IMG/VR virus record: IMGVR_UViG_3300032273_000080
Location: 1 to 51,407 of that record
Source of the DNA: a virus
DNA: 51,407 nucleotides
Direction: 5' to 3' (one strand)
Below the pieces are notes generated by a model. It saw only the letters and a program-made list of their open reading frames with translations. It was not told the origin of the DNA and did not search any database. Made by a program: the position numbers and the translations under genes. Below are positions 1 to 7,997 of the stretch, one piece after another; position 1 is the stretch's first letter; each line of letters starts with the position of its first letter.

Positions 1-1251
1 ATGAATATCACAGATGCTTTTTTAAGGAATGCTGTAGGTAAACCATATAACGGTGCACCACAAATTGCGTATGGGAAAGGGCTATCTATTCGCATTAGTC
101 CTAAAGGTAAAATTACTTGGGTTCTTAGATATAACTTCAATGGCGCTCCTGTTCGGGTGAAGCTGGGGGAGTATCCAGCCATGAAGATCAAAGAAGCTCA
201 AGACCAACGTGATGAATACAAGGCTTTAGTTTCTAAAGGCATCGACCCGAGAAGCGATCACATCAAACTTGGTGTTAACTCACCCAAAACCATATCTGCA
301 CTTATTGAGTATTACGTCGAACACTCACTGATGGAAACCAATAAACAATGGCAAAGTATAAATAGTTTGCTGCAACGCTCTGTTGTTCCTCATATTGGCG
401 ATTACAAGGCTGGTGACATTGAGCTTTCTGATTATGTGCGTATGTTTCAGATCGAGAGAGAAAGAGCAGGGGCAAAGCATGCCACTCGTTTACTGTACAG
501 ACTAAAGAGTGTTTTGAATTACGGTATTCGGCATGGTTTTCTCAAGCAAAATCACTTAAACCATTTAAAGGGGCGTGATGTTGGGGAAATAAGTAAACCA
601 GTGAAGCGTAAACTTACCGACGTTGAAATTGGTGCCATGTGGGTTTGTATTGATACGCTTCCATATCATGAGACAATGAAGAACTTATTAAAACTCACTA
701 TGATTTTTGGTTCTCGAATTAGTGAGCTAAGACTGTCTGAAAAGTCACATTTCAATTTTGATAAAATGGTTTGGACGGTCCCAGTTATTAATAACAAGAT
801 GGGGAGTAAGCTAGAAGCTGAAATAACTCGTCCTATCCCTAAAATGGCAGAGTCGATCATTAGGCAGCAAATAGATATTGCTCCTGATTTTAAATATATG
901 TTCCCTCGTTATTATATTGTTGCTGATAAGCCCATTGATCAAAAAACTCCATATAGACCATCATTGGTATTGGGCCAAATGATGTCAGGTTTAGGTTACA
1001 CAGAAACTCGTAACCATGACATGCGTAGAACGGCGAGAAATGCATGGGAACAACTAAGGTTTCCGCCCTACGTAAGTGAAACAATGCTAGGTCATAAAGT
1101 CCACAAAGGTGTTATGGCGCATTATGTGGATTATGACTATTTAGAAGAACAGCGTGAATGCTATGAGATATGGTGTGAATATATCCAAAAGAAAGTAAGT
1201 GATTTTTTAAGTAACCAAAGACACATTTCACAGCTAGGATCTGCATCATAA
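1..1251 (+). CDS. int: P4-type tyrosine recombinase (integrase)
   Basis: This is a tyrosine site-specific recombinase of the P4/DUF4102 type, which integrates islands and prophages, often at tRNA genes. The first 90 residues are the Arm-DNA-binding domain, with the family pattern GKGLSIRISPKG...WVLRYNFNG...LGEYPAM. A core-binding domain follows at about 95-195. The catalytic domain shows Arg in GSRISELRL, the HxxR box in HDMRRTARN, the LGHKV histidine and the nucleophile region AHYVDYDY. At 416 aa it is full length for the family. The ATG is the first base of the window, so its RBS and the upstream attachment site cannot be seen. It may mobilise the island that carries the cassette array and the defence operon. 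It is unlikely to be the integrase of the prophage that starts near 14 kb, because of the distance. Confidence 0.93.
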   Translation: MNITDAFLRNAVGKPYNGAPQIAYGKGLSIRISPKGKITWVLRYNFNGAPVRVKLGEYPAMKIKEAQDQRDEYKALVSKGIDPRSDHIKLGVNSPKTISALIEYYVEHSLMETNKQWQSINSLLQRSVVPHIGDYKAGDIELSDYVRMFQIERERAGAKHATRLLYRLKSVLNYGIRHGFLKQNHLNHLKGRDVGEISKPVKRKLTDVEIGAMWVCIDTLPYHETMKNLLKLTMIFGSRISELRLSEKSHFNFDKMVWTVPVINNKMGSKLEAEITRPIPKMAESIIRQQIDIAPDFKYMFPRYYIVADKPIDQKTPYRPSLVLGQMMSGLGYTETRNHDMRRTARNAWEQLRFPPYVSETMLGHKVHKGVMAHYVDYDYLEEQRECYEIWCEYIQKKVSDFLSNQRHISQLGSAS

Positions 1252-1701
1252 CTCTCTAATAAATAGTGAAGCGGATTAATTGAGATTTAACCTGTCAGCT
1301 CAAGTCTCAGGGGTTGATCAAACCTGACAGGTTACATGCACTCGCACAAACAAGTTTATATCCCACAGCAAGCCAGAACAGCCTTTATTCTATTTTGTCT
1401 GCACAGTCTTTTCCACCTCAAGCACTCTAGAGCTGAATCTTATCTATGGGAAAAAAGTAAAAGCTATTGCTATGACCTTACGCATTATTTTACTTTTTTT
1501 AACAGTCTATGAAATTTTCTATGCTTCCTTTTCAAATTGACACCCAAAAATCAGCTTAATTATTAATGCGCGAATAAAAAGTTATTATTATACAGCGTAT
1601 TAGGTAGGTTTGTGTTTGATCTTATTCGTATTTTCAGTGATAGGAAGCATGTGCTTCCTATTTAGCGTTATGTTTTTCTCTTGGGCATCATACTGATTCG
1701 A
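1252..1701. other. Intergenic stretch with an inverted repeat
   Basis: About 450 bases downstream of the integrase have no convincing ORF. A 10-bp inverted repeat (AACCTGTCAG at 1289-1298, CTGACAGGTT at 1324-1333) could be a transcript-ending hairpin without a U-tract or a protein-binding site. The rest is AT-rich and featureless to me. Confidence 0.5.
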
Positions 1702-2124
1702 CTAAACTGATAAGAAGCTGATATCTTCAAGGCTTATTGAGTGTACAAGTTCATCATAATCATCAATTGAGTAATACGGCATATCACAATACTCAAATCC
1801 TTCTTTAATTACCTCTATAAGAGCATCAAGATAGGTACTAGTCGTATCGTAGTCGCCTTGAATACCAGGGAACCACAGTCTGCTCTGGATAGGAGCTATC
1901 TCAAACCATTCTCTGCGTTCATTGATTCTATGGTCAGCGAGAACTGCATGTGCAATTTTCTCGGCTTTTCTATGATCACCTACTGCCCAAACAGCATAAA
2001 TATCAAATGGTAATGGAGTGTTTGTACGGTACAATTGTTTTCGACGGTTTAATGGGTTGATACTTAATCCGACTTTTATATCGTTGTGATTACGAGGGTC
2101 TCTCATTACGTAAACGTGATCCAT
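1702..2124 (-). CDS. GIY-YIG-like (T5orf172/MUG113) protein
   Basis: About 140 aa. The opening MDHVYVMRDPRNHNDIKVG, then NPLNRRKQLYRTNTPLP, KAEKIAHAVLADHR and REWFEI follow the T5orf172/MUG113 branch of the GIY-YIG nuclease fold: YVM and IKVG strands, arginine in NRRKQL, and a late REWF. Members occur in phages and mobile elements; whether this one cuts DNA is not known. I choose the ATG at 2124 because AGAGGT lies 5 bases upstream. The longer frame to 2214 begins with a hydrophobic stretch unlike the family. It is transcribed against the following cassettes and its 5' end abuts the first attC. It could be a cassette with a reversed ORF or part of the integrase island. Confidence 0.7.
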   Translation of the reverse strand: MDHVYVMRDPRNHNDIKVGLSINPLNRRKQLYRTNTPLPFDIYAVWAVGDHRKAEKIAHAVLADHRINERREWFEIAPIQSRLWFPGIQGDYDTTSTYLDALIEVIKEGFEYCDMPYYSIDDYDELVHSISLEDISFLSV

Positions 2125-2213
2125 ATAAACCTCTACTAAACAGAATTTCGCATATATTAACAGTGTATCGTTCTGGTTGGCAGCGTACGGAAGAAGATAT
2201 GTGAACGAAAACA

Positions 2214-2326
2214 TAATAAGCGTTTAAGAGTGATTATCAACGCTTGGCATTTTTAGTTTGAATCGGCTCAAGTGCTTACGGCACAATGGTTTAGGTCAGG
2301 TGGTGGCGTTTTAATGCGGTATTATG
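2214..2326 (+). repeat. VCR-like integron attC site 1
   Basis: The body CGTTTAAGAGTGATTATCAA, then ACGCTTGGCATTTTTAG, TTACGGCACAATGGTTTAGG and TTAATGCGGTATTATG follows the same roughly 120-base pattern as the other six sites. Both ends are degenerate: the left core reads ATAATAAG instead of TAACAAAG and the right core GTATTAT. It is the leftmost recognisable member of the array. Confidence 0.75.
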
Positions 2327-2373
2327 TTTACTGTACTATAAAGAGTTAACTACTCAAATATTCTTGCATGTGA

Positions 2374-2763
2374 TTGGTACTACAAAAACAAATTTTCTCT
2401 GTAATTCTTTGTCTGCTAATTGCAGTCATTATGCTACAAATAGCACTTTATTGTTTTCGATTTGAAGAGTACGAAATGGAAGAATGGAACTTTAATGACA
2501 GTGAAAACTGGTATGAAATGAATCCTAGCCTAATCAAATTTGACGGAGAGTATGGTGGTGATAGGTATGTATTTGCTATTCCCGTAAGCGCATTGAATGA
2601 TTTCTTCGAAACGGATGATACACCAGAAGCAGCCAAAGATAATTACCAAGAGAACATCGAAGAAATTCAAAATTTGGCTATTCGTTTTGCATTGGACTTT
2701 GACTCAAACGATGAACCTCCACATTACTTTATTGGTTCAGAAAAGTTCAAAGAGTACTTCTAG
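2374..2763 (+). CDS. Cassette ORF, DUF1488-like, possibly membrane-anchored
   Basis: As drawn (TTG start) it is 129 aa with one N-terminal hydrophobic segment, about residues 8-30, then a small acidic domain: WNFNDSENWYEMNPSLIKFDG..., YVFAIPVSALNDFFE, and a closing helix IEEIQNLAIRFAL. The pattern 'residues W - F.G..Y.FAIP..AL.DFF' resembles DUF1488 proteins of roughly 85-95 aa, whose function is unknown. An alternative start is the ATG at 2476, preceded by GAAGAG, which would remove the membrane segment and leave 95 aa, close to DUF1488 size. The gene sits alone between two attC sites, with a strong terminator hairpin just after it. Confidence 0.6.
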   Translation: MVLQKQIFSVILCLLIAVIMLQIALYCFRFEEYEMEEWNFNDSENWYEMNPSLIKFDGEYGGDRYVFAIPVSALNDFFETDDTPEAAKDNYQENIEEIQNLAIRFALDFDSNDEPPHYFIGSEKFKEYF

Positions 2764-2778
2764 TCTTTTGTCCAAAGT

Positions 2779-2812
2779 GAGCCTCTGTGCTGATTAAGTG
2801 GCACAGAGGCTC
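2779..2812 (+). terminator. Strong hairpin behind the DUF1488-like cassette gene
   Basis: A perfect 12-bp stem (GAGCCTCTGTGC at 2779-2790 with GCACAGAGGCTC at 2801-2812) with a 10-base loop lies 16 bases after the stop codon. There is no U-tract, so it may act as a weak terminator or an RNA-stabilising hairpin. Confidence 0.5.
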
Positions 2813-2939
2813 TCGAATTAGTTAAAAATGTAAGCATATAAAAACATCAAGGTGACGCGTTACACTCAACGGTTTTGGTATGAAGTTCGGTACACTTTGC
2901 TGGTTTAGTAGGGCATACCTTATTATTGCAGGCGTTAGT
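2813..2939 (+). repeat. Possible atypical (non-VCR) attC site
   Basis: The position between two cassette ORFs and the right end GGCGTTAG (2932-2939) suggest an attC core. The body does not share the VCR-like sequence of the other sites and I could not pair a clear left core with it. If real, this cassette came from a different attC family. Confidence 0.35.
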
Positions 2940-4042
2940 TGCTACAGGTAAATCAATTGTTAGATAATGAAATTATAGATCTTACATGCCAAGTCTTTTC
3001 AACGATCGTAGATGATTTGAATAATGGCTTATACAAGGACATAAATGGTGAAATTTCTGTACGGTGGAGTATCCGAGAGGTTTTTTACGCTTGGGCTGCC
3101 GTAGATATCACCGATGAAAGTACACCTAAACATTATGTAGGGCTAACATATGAAACGGTTGTATTATTGTACAGAGATGTAGAAGCTTATTTTAAGTACA
3201 TCGAAAGTGGTATCGACAATGACAAATTCGACACTATTTTTCAAGACTTTGAATACCCTAAAAGTTTGTCGTTGGCATCTTCTTTAGAAGATTGCAAAAA
3301 AAACATGTTCATTAGCGGAATTACTTGGTTGTTCTTCCATGAATTAGGTCATTTGGTTCAAGAGCACGGAATAGTGAGGCAAGAATATGGTTGTGGTGTC
3401 AGAATGGATATTGTCGATTGTGCATCAAACGACAATGTTACTAACCAACTCCTAACAGGTAAAGCTTCTGCTGTTTCTCATGTGACTGAAATTGCGGCAG
3501 ACTATTTTGCGACCATATCATGTTTACGTGCACTAGCTAGGCATTTCGACGGTTCTGTATTTGACGAAGAAGTTCGTAGCTTTTCAGTTGCATTGGCACT
3601 AGTACTATATAGATTTCATGGTACAGAGTCTTTTACTCCGATGTCAAAGCCAAAAGGTAGTCATCCAATCCCCTTGATTAGGCTAGAGCAAACACAACCA
3701 TTGATATTTGAGGTCTACTCTAAGTTGAATGTACAAGAAACTTTGAACTCAAGCCTTTCTCGCTTAGATATGATTAATATTACATCATGGTCAAGCTATA
3801 CAGTTGGTCTATTTTGGCTTAGAAAAAATCGACATTTTGAAATCCCAGAAGATTATTTTATCGCAGGTAGTATGCAACGCCATGAAATGCTTCCATATCA
3901 CAAACACATACTTGAAGTATGGGATGAAATTAAGCCTCGCATCGATGAAGTAAAGCGTATTGATGATGAGTATTCAGAGCTTCAATTTAGCCCGCACTAT
4001 CGCAATATATTAGAAAATATAGTTTTGGGGTCAGGCAACTAA
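2939..4042 (+). CDS. Cassette ORF: HExxH zinc metallopeptidase-like protein
   Basis: 367 aa. The key motif is HELGHLVQEHG (about residues 132-142), a gluzincin-type HExxH zinc site. About 50 residues later comes EIAADYFAT, the usual 'E..AD..A' third-ligand helix of M48/ImmA-like peptidases. The motif pair supports a zinc peptidase fold; the substrate is unknown. There is no signal peptide, so it is probably cytoplasmic. The only near start codons are TTG (2939, inside the presumed core site, or 2957). No in-frame ATG exists until deep in the protein, so the start is uncertain. The stop codon overlaps the next attC, typical for cassettes. Confidence 0.65.
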   Translation: MLQVNQLLDNEIIDLTCQVFSTIVDDLNNGLYKDINGEISVRWSIREVFYAWAAVDITDESTPKHYVGLTYETVVLLYRDVEAYFKYIESGIDNDKFDTIFQDFEYPKSLSLASSLEDCKKNMFISGITWLFFHELGHLVQEHGIVRQEYGCGVRMDIVDCASNDNVTNQLLTGKASAVSHVTEIAADYFATISCLRALARHFDGSVFDEEVRSFSVALALVLYRFHGTESFTPMSKPKGSHPIPLIRLEQTQPLIFEVYSKLNVQETLNSSLSRLDMINITSWSSYTVGLFWLRKNRHFEIPEDYFIAGSMQRHEMLPYHKHILEVWDEIKPRIDEVKRIDDEYSELQFSPHYRNILENIVLGSGN

Positions 4043-4162
4043 CAAAGCATTTAAGAGTGATTCCCAACGCTTGTCATTTTCAGTTCAAGGTTGGGCTTTG
4101 TGTTTACGGTGTAATGGTTTCGGTATGGTAGTGACGTTGCTCACTACTTAACGCGCGTTATA
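4040..4162 (+). repeat. VCR-like integron attC site 2
   Basis: Left core TAACAAAGC overlaps the stop codon of the previous ORF. The body carries ACGCTTGTCATTTTCAG and TTACGGTGTAATGGTTT; the right end is TTAACGCGCGTTATA. The ends are complementary, as expected for a folded single-strand attC. Confidence 0.88.
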
Positions 4163-4179
4163 TTACGGAGGAGATATAG

Positions 4180-4896
4180 GTGGAAAAATACACATTTGTA
4201 GATCGATATTTTCATAGTCAGTATGAATTATTGGATATTAGGAAAAGTGAAGAAAGAGACATCAATACTCTATTCTCCTATTTAGAAAATCTCCATGCTA
4301 CGGGTGATAAACTAAAAGACATGTTTGGTGCAAATATAAAGTCTTGCCCTGAATTTAAGTTGTTGAGGTTGATTCGTAATTACTTTCATCATGTTGATGA
4401 TATCGATGAGATCAGAATGTATGTAAGCATTGATAAAGACTTTATAAATAGTCACCTAGAGCACGTGATTGTACCATTAGAAGTTTACGCGAAAAGTATA
4501 AAGTCTTTCATCGATAAAAATACGGTCTCAGAAAACAATAAGAACTATCAGAGAAAACTTGACTATGTCGGTAATGAAATAGCTTCAATTGTTACTTGTT
4601 GTGATTGCCAATCCATGATTAGTGAGCTTCCTTCGTATTGTGATGACCCGTCGGTAGTTTTCAATGACAAAGCGTATTCTCTTGGTTTTGATATCTATAA
4701 GTTTGTTTATAACGTGACGAATGAAATATCAGATATTTGTCGATCAATTGATGAGTTGGCTGGTAAAAAAGTCATACTTGAACTTGATAATTCATACATA
4801 TGTAAAAATAATATTCCCCAAAATGATTTAATGTGTAGAGCTTCTTCGATGCCTGTCCTTACTACGGAAGGTTACGTTTTTTCTAGTTCTGTGTAG
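4180..4896 (+). CDS. Cassette ORF with HEPN-like motif
   Basis: 238 aa, GTG start at 4180 with GGAGGAGATATAG before it. I do not recognise the family by name. It is mainly alpha-helical, and residues around 66-75 read LIRNYFHHVDD, an Rx4H arrangement (R-NYFH-H) as in HEPN RNases and HEPN-like toxins. HEPN proteins often work in toxin-antitoxin or defence settings, which would suit a cassette, but the motif alone does not prove nuclease activity. A CDCQ pair occurs mid-protein. It is the sole gene of its cassette, 17 bases after one attC and directly before the next. Confidence 0.6.
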   Translation: MEKYTFVDRYFHSQYELLDIRKSEERDINTLFSYLENLHATGDKLKDMFGANIKSCPEFKLLRLIRNYFHHVDDIDEIRMYVSIDKDFINSHLEHVIVPLEVYAKSIKSFIDKNTVSENNKNYQRKLDYVGNEIASIVTCCDCQSMISELPSYCDDPSVVFNDKAYSLGFDIYKFVYNVTNEISDICRSIDELAGKKVILELDNSYICKNNIPQNDLMCRASSMPVLTTEGYVFSSSV

Positions 4897-4903
4897 GTTA
4901 ATA

Positions 4904-5021
4904 TAACAAAACGTTTAAGACAGATTCGTAACGCTTGGCGGTTTCAAACTGGCTTAAGTGTTTATGGTGTAATGGTCTAGGTTAGGTGGTGGCGTTGCTC
5001 ACTACTGAACGCGGCGTTATA
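4904..5021 (+). repeat. VCR-like integron attC site 3
   Basis: Left core ATAACAAAACG, body ACGCTTGGCGGTTTCAA and TTATGGTGTAATGGTCT, right end GAACGCGGCGTTATA. This is among the best-preserved copies and could still be recombinogenic. Confidence 0.9.
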
Positions 5022-5037
5022 ACTTAATGAGGTCAAA

Positions 5038-5619
5038 ATGGAAGTATTTAGCTCGTTGGCGACGGTAATTGGTCTGATTTACAATTTTAAGTCCGACCGA
5101 AAGTCAGCATCCGATGATGAGTATCAAGAATTTTTAAATTGGCTGAGCGACAAGAGGCACAAAAAACTCATTGAGGAACTTAATACAAATCACGTTCTTG
5201 GCTTAAGTATTAAAGGGTTGCTTCAACAGAATCATGATTTAGTTTTAAGTAAGCTAAACCACCTCGATGAATCTCTACTTCAACTAGCATCGGGCATTGA
5301 AGGCTTTCACGACATTGCCAAAGCGATCAATCCAAACGCAGAATTATCCGAACAAGCTATCACAATTTTGAGGAACCTCGTTGAGTCTCAAGGAAGTTTT
5401 ATTCTAGAGTCAAAAACACTCTCAGGTACTGACTATTACGTTTGTGATGGTGATAGACGCTCCCTTGGTATCTCCGAGTATCGCTTTGTAGATGATGATT
5501 TTAATTTACTGTGTTCACTTGGCTTACTTATGCTTGATTTTAATAGCTCCGGTAGTCGGATGTTTCGTGTAACAAGAAGTGCTGTGAAATACATTACGCA
5601 GGTTGATGGGACGTTATAA
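5038..5619 (+). CDS. Cassette ORF, unknown; possible C-terminal winged helix
   Basis: 193 aa, not recognised. It opens with an amphipathic segment MEVFSSLATVIGLIYNF, followed by a charged helical region (NWLSDKRHKKLIEEL) and a predicted coiled segment. The C-terminal part alternates short helices with LCSLGLLMLDF...FRVTRSAVKYI, which reads like a winged-helix or small alpha/beta domain. Its layout (short amphipathic N-terminus, helical middle, final '[FY].[VI]T.R[ST]..' strand-helix) is shared with the protein at 6557-7192, so the two may be distant relatives. One gene per cassette, 16 bases after an attC. Confidence 0.55.
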   Translation: MEVFSSLATVIGLIYNFKSDRKSASDDEYQEFLNWLSDKRHKKLIEELNTNHVLGLSIKGLLQQNHDLVLSKLNHLDESLLQLASGIEGFHDIAKAINPNAELSEQAITILRNLVESQGSFILESKTLSGTDYYVCDGDRRSLGISEYRFVDDDFNLLCSLGLLMLDFNSSGSRMFRVTRSAVKYITQVDGTL

Positions 5620-5739
5620 CAAAGCATTTCAGACAGATTCCCAATGCATGGTATTTTCAGTTCTAGTTTATTTTTGTGTTTACGGTGCAATGGTTTAGGT
5701 TTGGTGGTGGCGTTGTTTACACCTTAATGCGGTGTTATG
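5616..5739 (+). repeat. VCR-like integron attC site 4
   Basis: Left core TTATAACAAAGC overlaps the preceding stop. Body: TTACGGTGCAATGGTTTAGG; right end TTAATGCGGTGTTATG. The usual ACGC on the left arm reads ATGC, matched by ATGC on the right arm, so arm pairing is kept by a compensating change. Confidence 0.88.
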
Positions 5740-5755
5740 TGCCTTGGAGGTATAA

Positions 5756-6421
5756 ATGAATAATCGACAGCGTTTAGAGCTAAAAAGGCGTAGAGCGAGA
5801 AAACTAAAGTTATATTGGAACATAAGAGCTGAATTTGAGGCTTTTAAGCTTCGCTTTGAAAAGGCTACTGAAGATTATCTTGCAAAACGTAAGGCTATGG
5901 TTCGCAAGCATGCTGATTTCTTTGAAACACCAGATAAAACAACCAAAGAGCTTTTAGTTACTCAATCTCTGTTTCAAATGCTTGAGGTAGAAACTAAAGA
6001 TCATTTGGTTTCAATATCTCTTGCCCAAGATCCGCCAGACGTGGCTGTTGTGACTAGCTTAGGTAAAAATGTCGGTGTAGAAGTTACGGAATTGGTAAAT
6101 GAGAAGGCTATTGGTTTAGATATCAAAGGTAAGCGCCTTCAATACCTTAAAGAAATTCTATCGTGGAACACCGAGACTCTTACTCAGAAAATACAGCATA
6201 TTATTAGCACTAAAGCTCAAAAGTGCGAGAAGTTACCTGATGGGTTTGATGAGCTAGTTTTATTGATCTTTACCGATGAGCCGCGGTTAAACGCATCGAC
6301 AATAGAAAAGTTGATTAAAGAAACAACATTTTCAGACATTGAAGTTTTCCAAGGCGTTTACATTTTGACAAGTCATGACCCAAAGAGGCAAGGGAAGGGC
6401 TTGCTGAAAATCGGCATATAA
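5756..6421 (+). CDS. Cassette ORF, possible PD-(D/E)xK-like fold
   Basis: 221 aa, ATG at 5756 with TTGGAGG upstream. The first 35 residues are extremely basic (RRRARKLKLYW). A helical linker follows, then DPPDVAVVT...VGVEVTELVN, spaced like the 'PD ... (E/D)xK' core of restriction-type nucleases, except that the final lysine position is threonine or occupied by nearby residues. After that come ELVLLIFTDEP and VYILTSHDP strands. I infer a nuclease-like or DNA-binding protein with low certainty; the family is not recognised. Sole gene of its cassette. Confidence 0.55.
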   Translation: MNNRQRLELKRRRARKLKLYWNIRAEFEAFKLRFEKATEDYLAKRKAMVRKHADFFETPDKTTKELLVTQSLFQMLEVETKDHLVSISLAQDPPDVAVVTSLGKNVGVEVTELVNEKAIGLDIKGKRLQYLKEILSWNTETLTQKIQHIISTKAQKCEKLPDGFDELVLLIFTDEPRLNASTIEKLIKETTFSDIEVFQGVYILTSHDPKRQGKGLLKIGI

Positions 6422-6540
6422 CAAGCAATTTAAGTGGATTTCCAATGCGTGGCATTTTCAACTTGGTTTAGCTTCAGTGGTTTAGGTGGTAAGTTTGAGT
6501 GTATTTGGTAGCGCTGTCAGCTACTTAATTGGGCGTTAAG
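6418..6540 (+). repeat. VCR-like integron attC site 5
   Basis: Left core TATAACAAGC, body AATGCGTGGCATTTTCAA, right end CTTAATTGGGCGTTAAG. It departs more from the consensus than sites 2-4 but has both cores. Confidence 0.85.
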
Positions 6541-6556
6541 TTTCATCGGAGGAACA

Positions 6557-7192
6557 GTGGAAGTAACGACAAAGAGTGTATTATCTGTAGGGAAAGGTGT
6601 TTATGATTTTTTGTCTCATTCCTATCAAAGTAGACAGCGCAAACGGGTCGAGACTTTCTTGAAATGTGTAGATCTCCGCTATAGTTCCATGAGTCTTGAA
6701 GATAGAAAAACATTAGATGAGTATATACATAGCGATATTGGACAGGACATTCTCGCAGAATTTGCTGATTCTATTACTCAGACTTCAAGTGAAACAGTTC
6801 AAATGGCTTTAGCTCTGCTTTATTGTAATGATACAGAGCATGACTTTTCAGATGCAGAGACTAAGACTTTTGTAGCCGCTATGATCGGTATGACCGATGA
6901 TTTAATTGATTTCTTCCTCGAGGTCTCTACTCTAGATCAGCAAGCTGCTACTCCTTATAATCGTGCCGGTATACACAGCAATAATGTAGAACGCTTTTCG
7001 CAACGAGGTTGGAATGAGGAGACCATTTACGTTTATACAAATGACCTTATCCGATCACACTTTTTGCTACCAGACCCTGTTACTAGTTTTGGGTATCACG
7101 ACCCAGATAAGTGGGGGCTTTGGTTTGGTATCACAGATAGAACACTAAAGGTTGCTCGGCTCATTTCAAAAGCAAAGATGCTCATAGAATAA
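6557..7192 (+). CDS. Cassette ORF, unknown helical protein
   Basis: 211 aa, GTG start with GGAGGAAC upstream. Not recognised. It begins with the amphipathic MEVTTKSVLSVGKGVYDFL, continues with charged helices and ends in a strand-helix unit FGITDRTLKVARLIS that resembles the end of the 5038-5619 product. The middle (FVAAMIGMTDDLIDFFLEV) is a hydrophobic helix pair but not a clear membrane segment. Likely cytoplasmic; function unknown. Sole gene of its cassette. Confidence 0.55.
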   Translation: MEVTTKSVLSVGKGVYDFLSHSYQSRQRKRVETFLKCVDLRYSSMSLEDRKTLDEYIHSDIGQDILAEFADSITQTSSETVQMALALLYCNDTEHDFSDAETKTFVAAMIGMTDDLIDFFLEVSTLDQQAATPYNRAGIHSNNVERFSQRGWNEETIYVYTNDLIRSHFLLPDPVTSFGYHDPDKWGLWFGITDRTLKVARLISKAKMLIE

Positions 7193-7193
7193 A

Positions 7194-7298
7194 ACTTAAC
7201 AAATTGTTCAAGAGTGATTCGGCACGCACCGGTTTTAGTGGTTAAGGTGGTATACAGACGTATCGCATTGTGTGCCTCACACTTAACAGGGCGCTAGG
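7194..7298 (+). repeat. Divergent integron attC site 6
   Basis: Left core CTTAACAAATTG and right end TTAACAGGGCGCTAGG, with a shortened and diverged middle (about 105 bases). The right core reads GCTAGGC rather than GTTRRRY, so efficiency is doubtful. Confidence 0.7.
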
Positions 7299-7318
7299 CA
7301 TAGGAGGTAACTTTACAT

Positions 7319-7831
7319 ATGTGTTTACCACACAGAGATCAAGACCCCGTCATGATCCTTTACGCACATTACTATTTAGCGAGTGATTTGATGTACTCAA
7401 ATTACAAAAAGCTAGTAGATAAAAGCAATAAAAGCGGGGGATTAAGTCAAGATGACAAAGTTCAATTGTCTATTTTTTTTTGCACTTGGATTGGTTTCCT
7501 TGCCGTTACTTCAGAGGGTTTTAAGAAGTTGATAGTGCGTAAGTTACTTAAAGAAAATCGTCCTAATGAGTTTGAAGAGCTCATTCCTAAGGCGGATAGC
7601 CTAGGGAAATTAATGAACACTCATAAAGATGATCTAAGGAGATTTCGCAACAATGTCTTTCATTTACGTGAGAATACAGAAGACTTCGAACGTTTCATTG
7701 ATAGTCAACCTAATCGTTTAGAGTGGGCTGAAAAGTTACAAGCTACTCTTGGTGAGTTTTTCTCTTTATACCGAGTTATCAGTCAAGTGCACTATGCAAT
7801 AAATAACCGTAAAGAAGAGTTGCTTTTGTAA
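7319..7831 (+). CDS. Cassette ORF with HEPN RNxxxH motif
   Basis: 170 aa, ATG with AGGAGGT upstream. It is an all-helical protein with LRRFRNNVFHLRE at about residues 105-117. RNNVFH fits the HEPN Rx4H motif, and the N-terminal helices have the usual hydrophobic spacing (YYLASDLMY, FFCTWIGFLAV). Related small HEPN-type helical proteins are seen as RNase toxins, nucleotide-binding partners or structural variants. No antitoxin-like partner (MNT) is beside it in the cassette. I see a HEPN-like fold as likely and RNase activity as possible. Confidence 0.62.
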   Translation: MCLPHRDQDPVMILYAHYYLASDLMYSNYKKLVDKSNKSGGLSQDDKVQLSIFFCTWIGFLAVTSEGFKKLIVRKLLKENRPNEFEELIPKADSLGKLMNTHKDDLRRFRNNVFHLRENTEDFERFIDSQPNRLEWAEKLQATLGEFFSLYRVISQVHYAINNRKEELLL

Positions 7832-7860
7832 AGGGGCGTCACTCCGTCTCACATAGATAC

Positions 7861-7985
7861 CATACAAAGCGTTTAAGATAGATTTCCAACGCTTGGCGGT
7901 TTCAATTCAAGTTTGGCTTTAGTGTTTACAGCACAATAGTTTAGGCAGGGTGGTAGCGTTGCTCACCACTTAACGCGGCTATATT
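7861..7985 (+). repeat. VCR-like integron attC site 7
   Basis: Left part ATACAAAGCGTTTAAGA, body ACGCTTGGCGGTTTCAA and TTACAGCACAATAGTTTAGG, right end TTAACGCGGCTATA. Left (ATACAAA) and right (GCTATA) cores are both decayed relative to TAACAAA and GTTATA, so this site may be inactive. Confidence 0.82.
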
Positions 7986-7997
7986 TTCGAGGAAATT

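Noticed and set aside
1-1251. Integron integrase (IntI)
   Set aside because: The N-terminal DUF4102-type arm domain and the lack of an IntI-specific insertion show a P4-type integrase.
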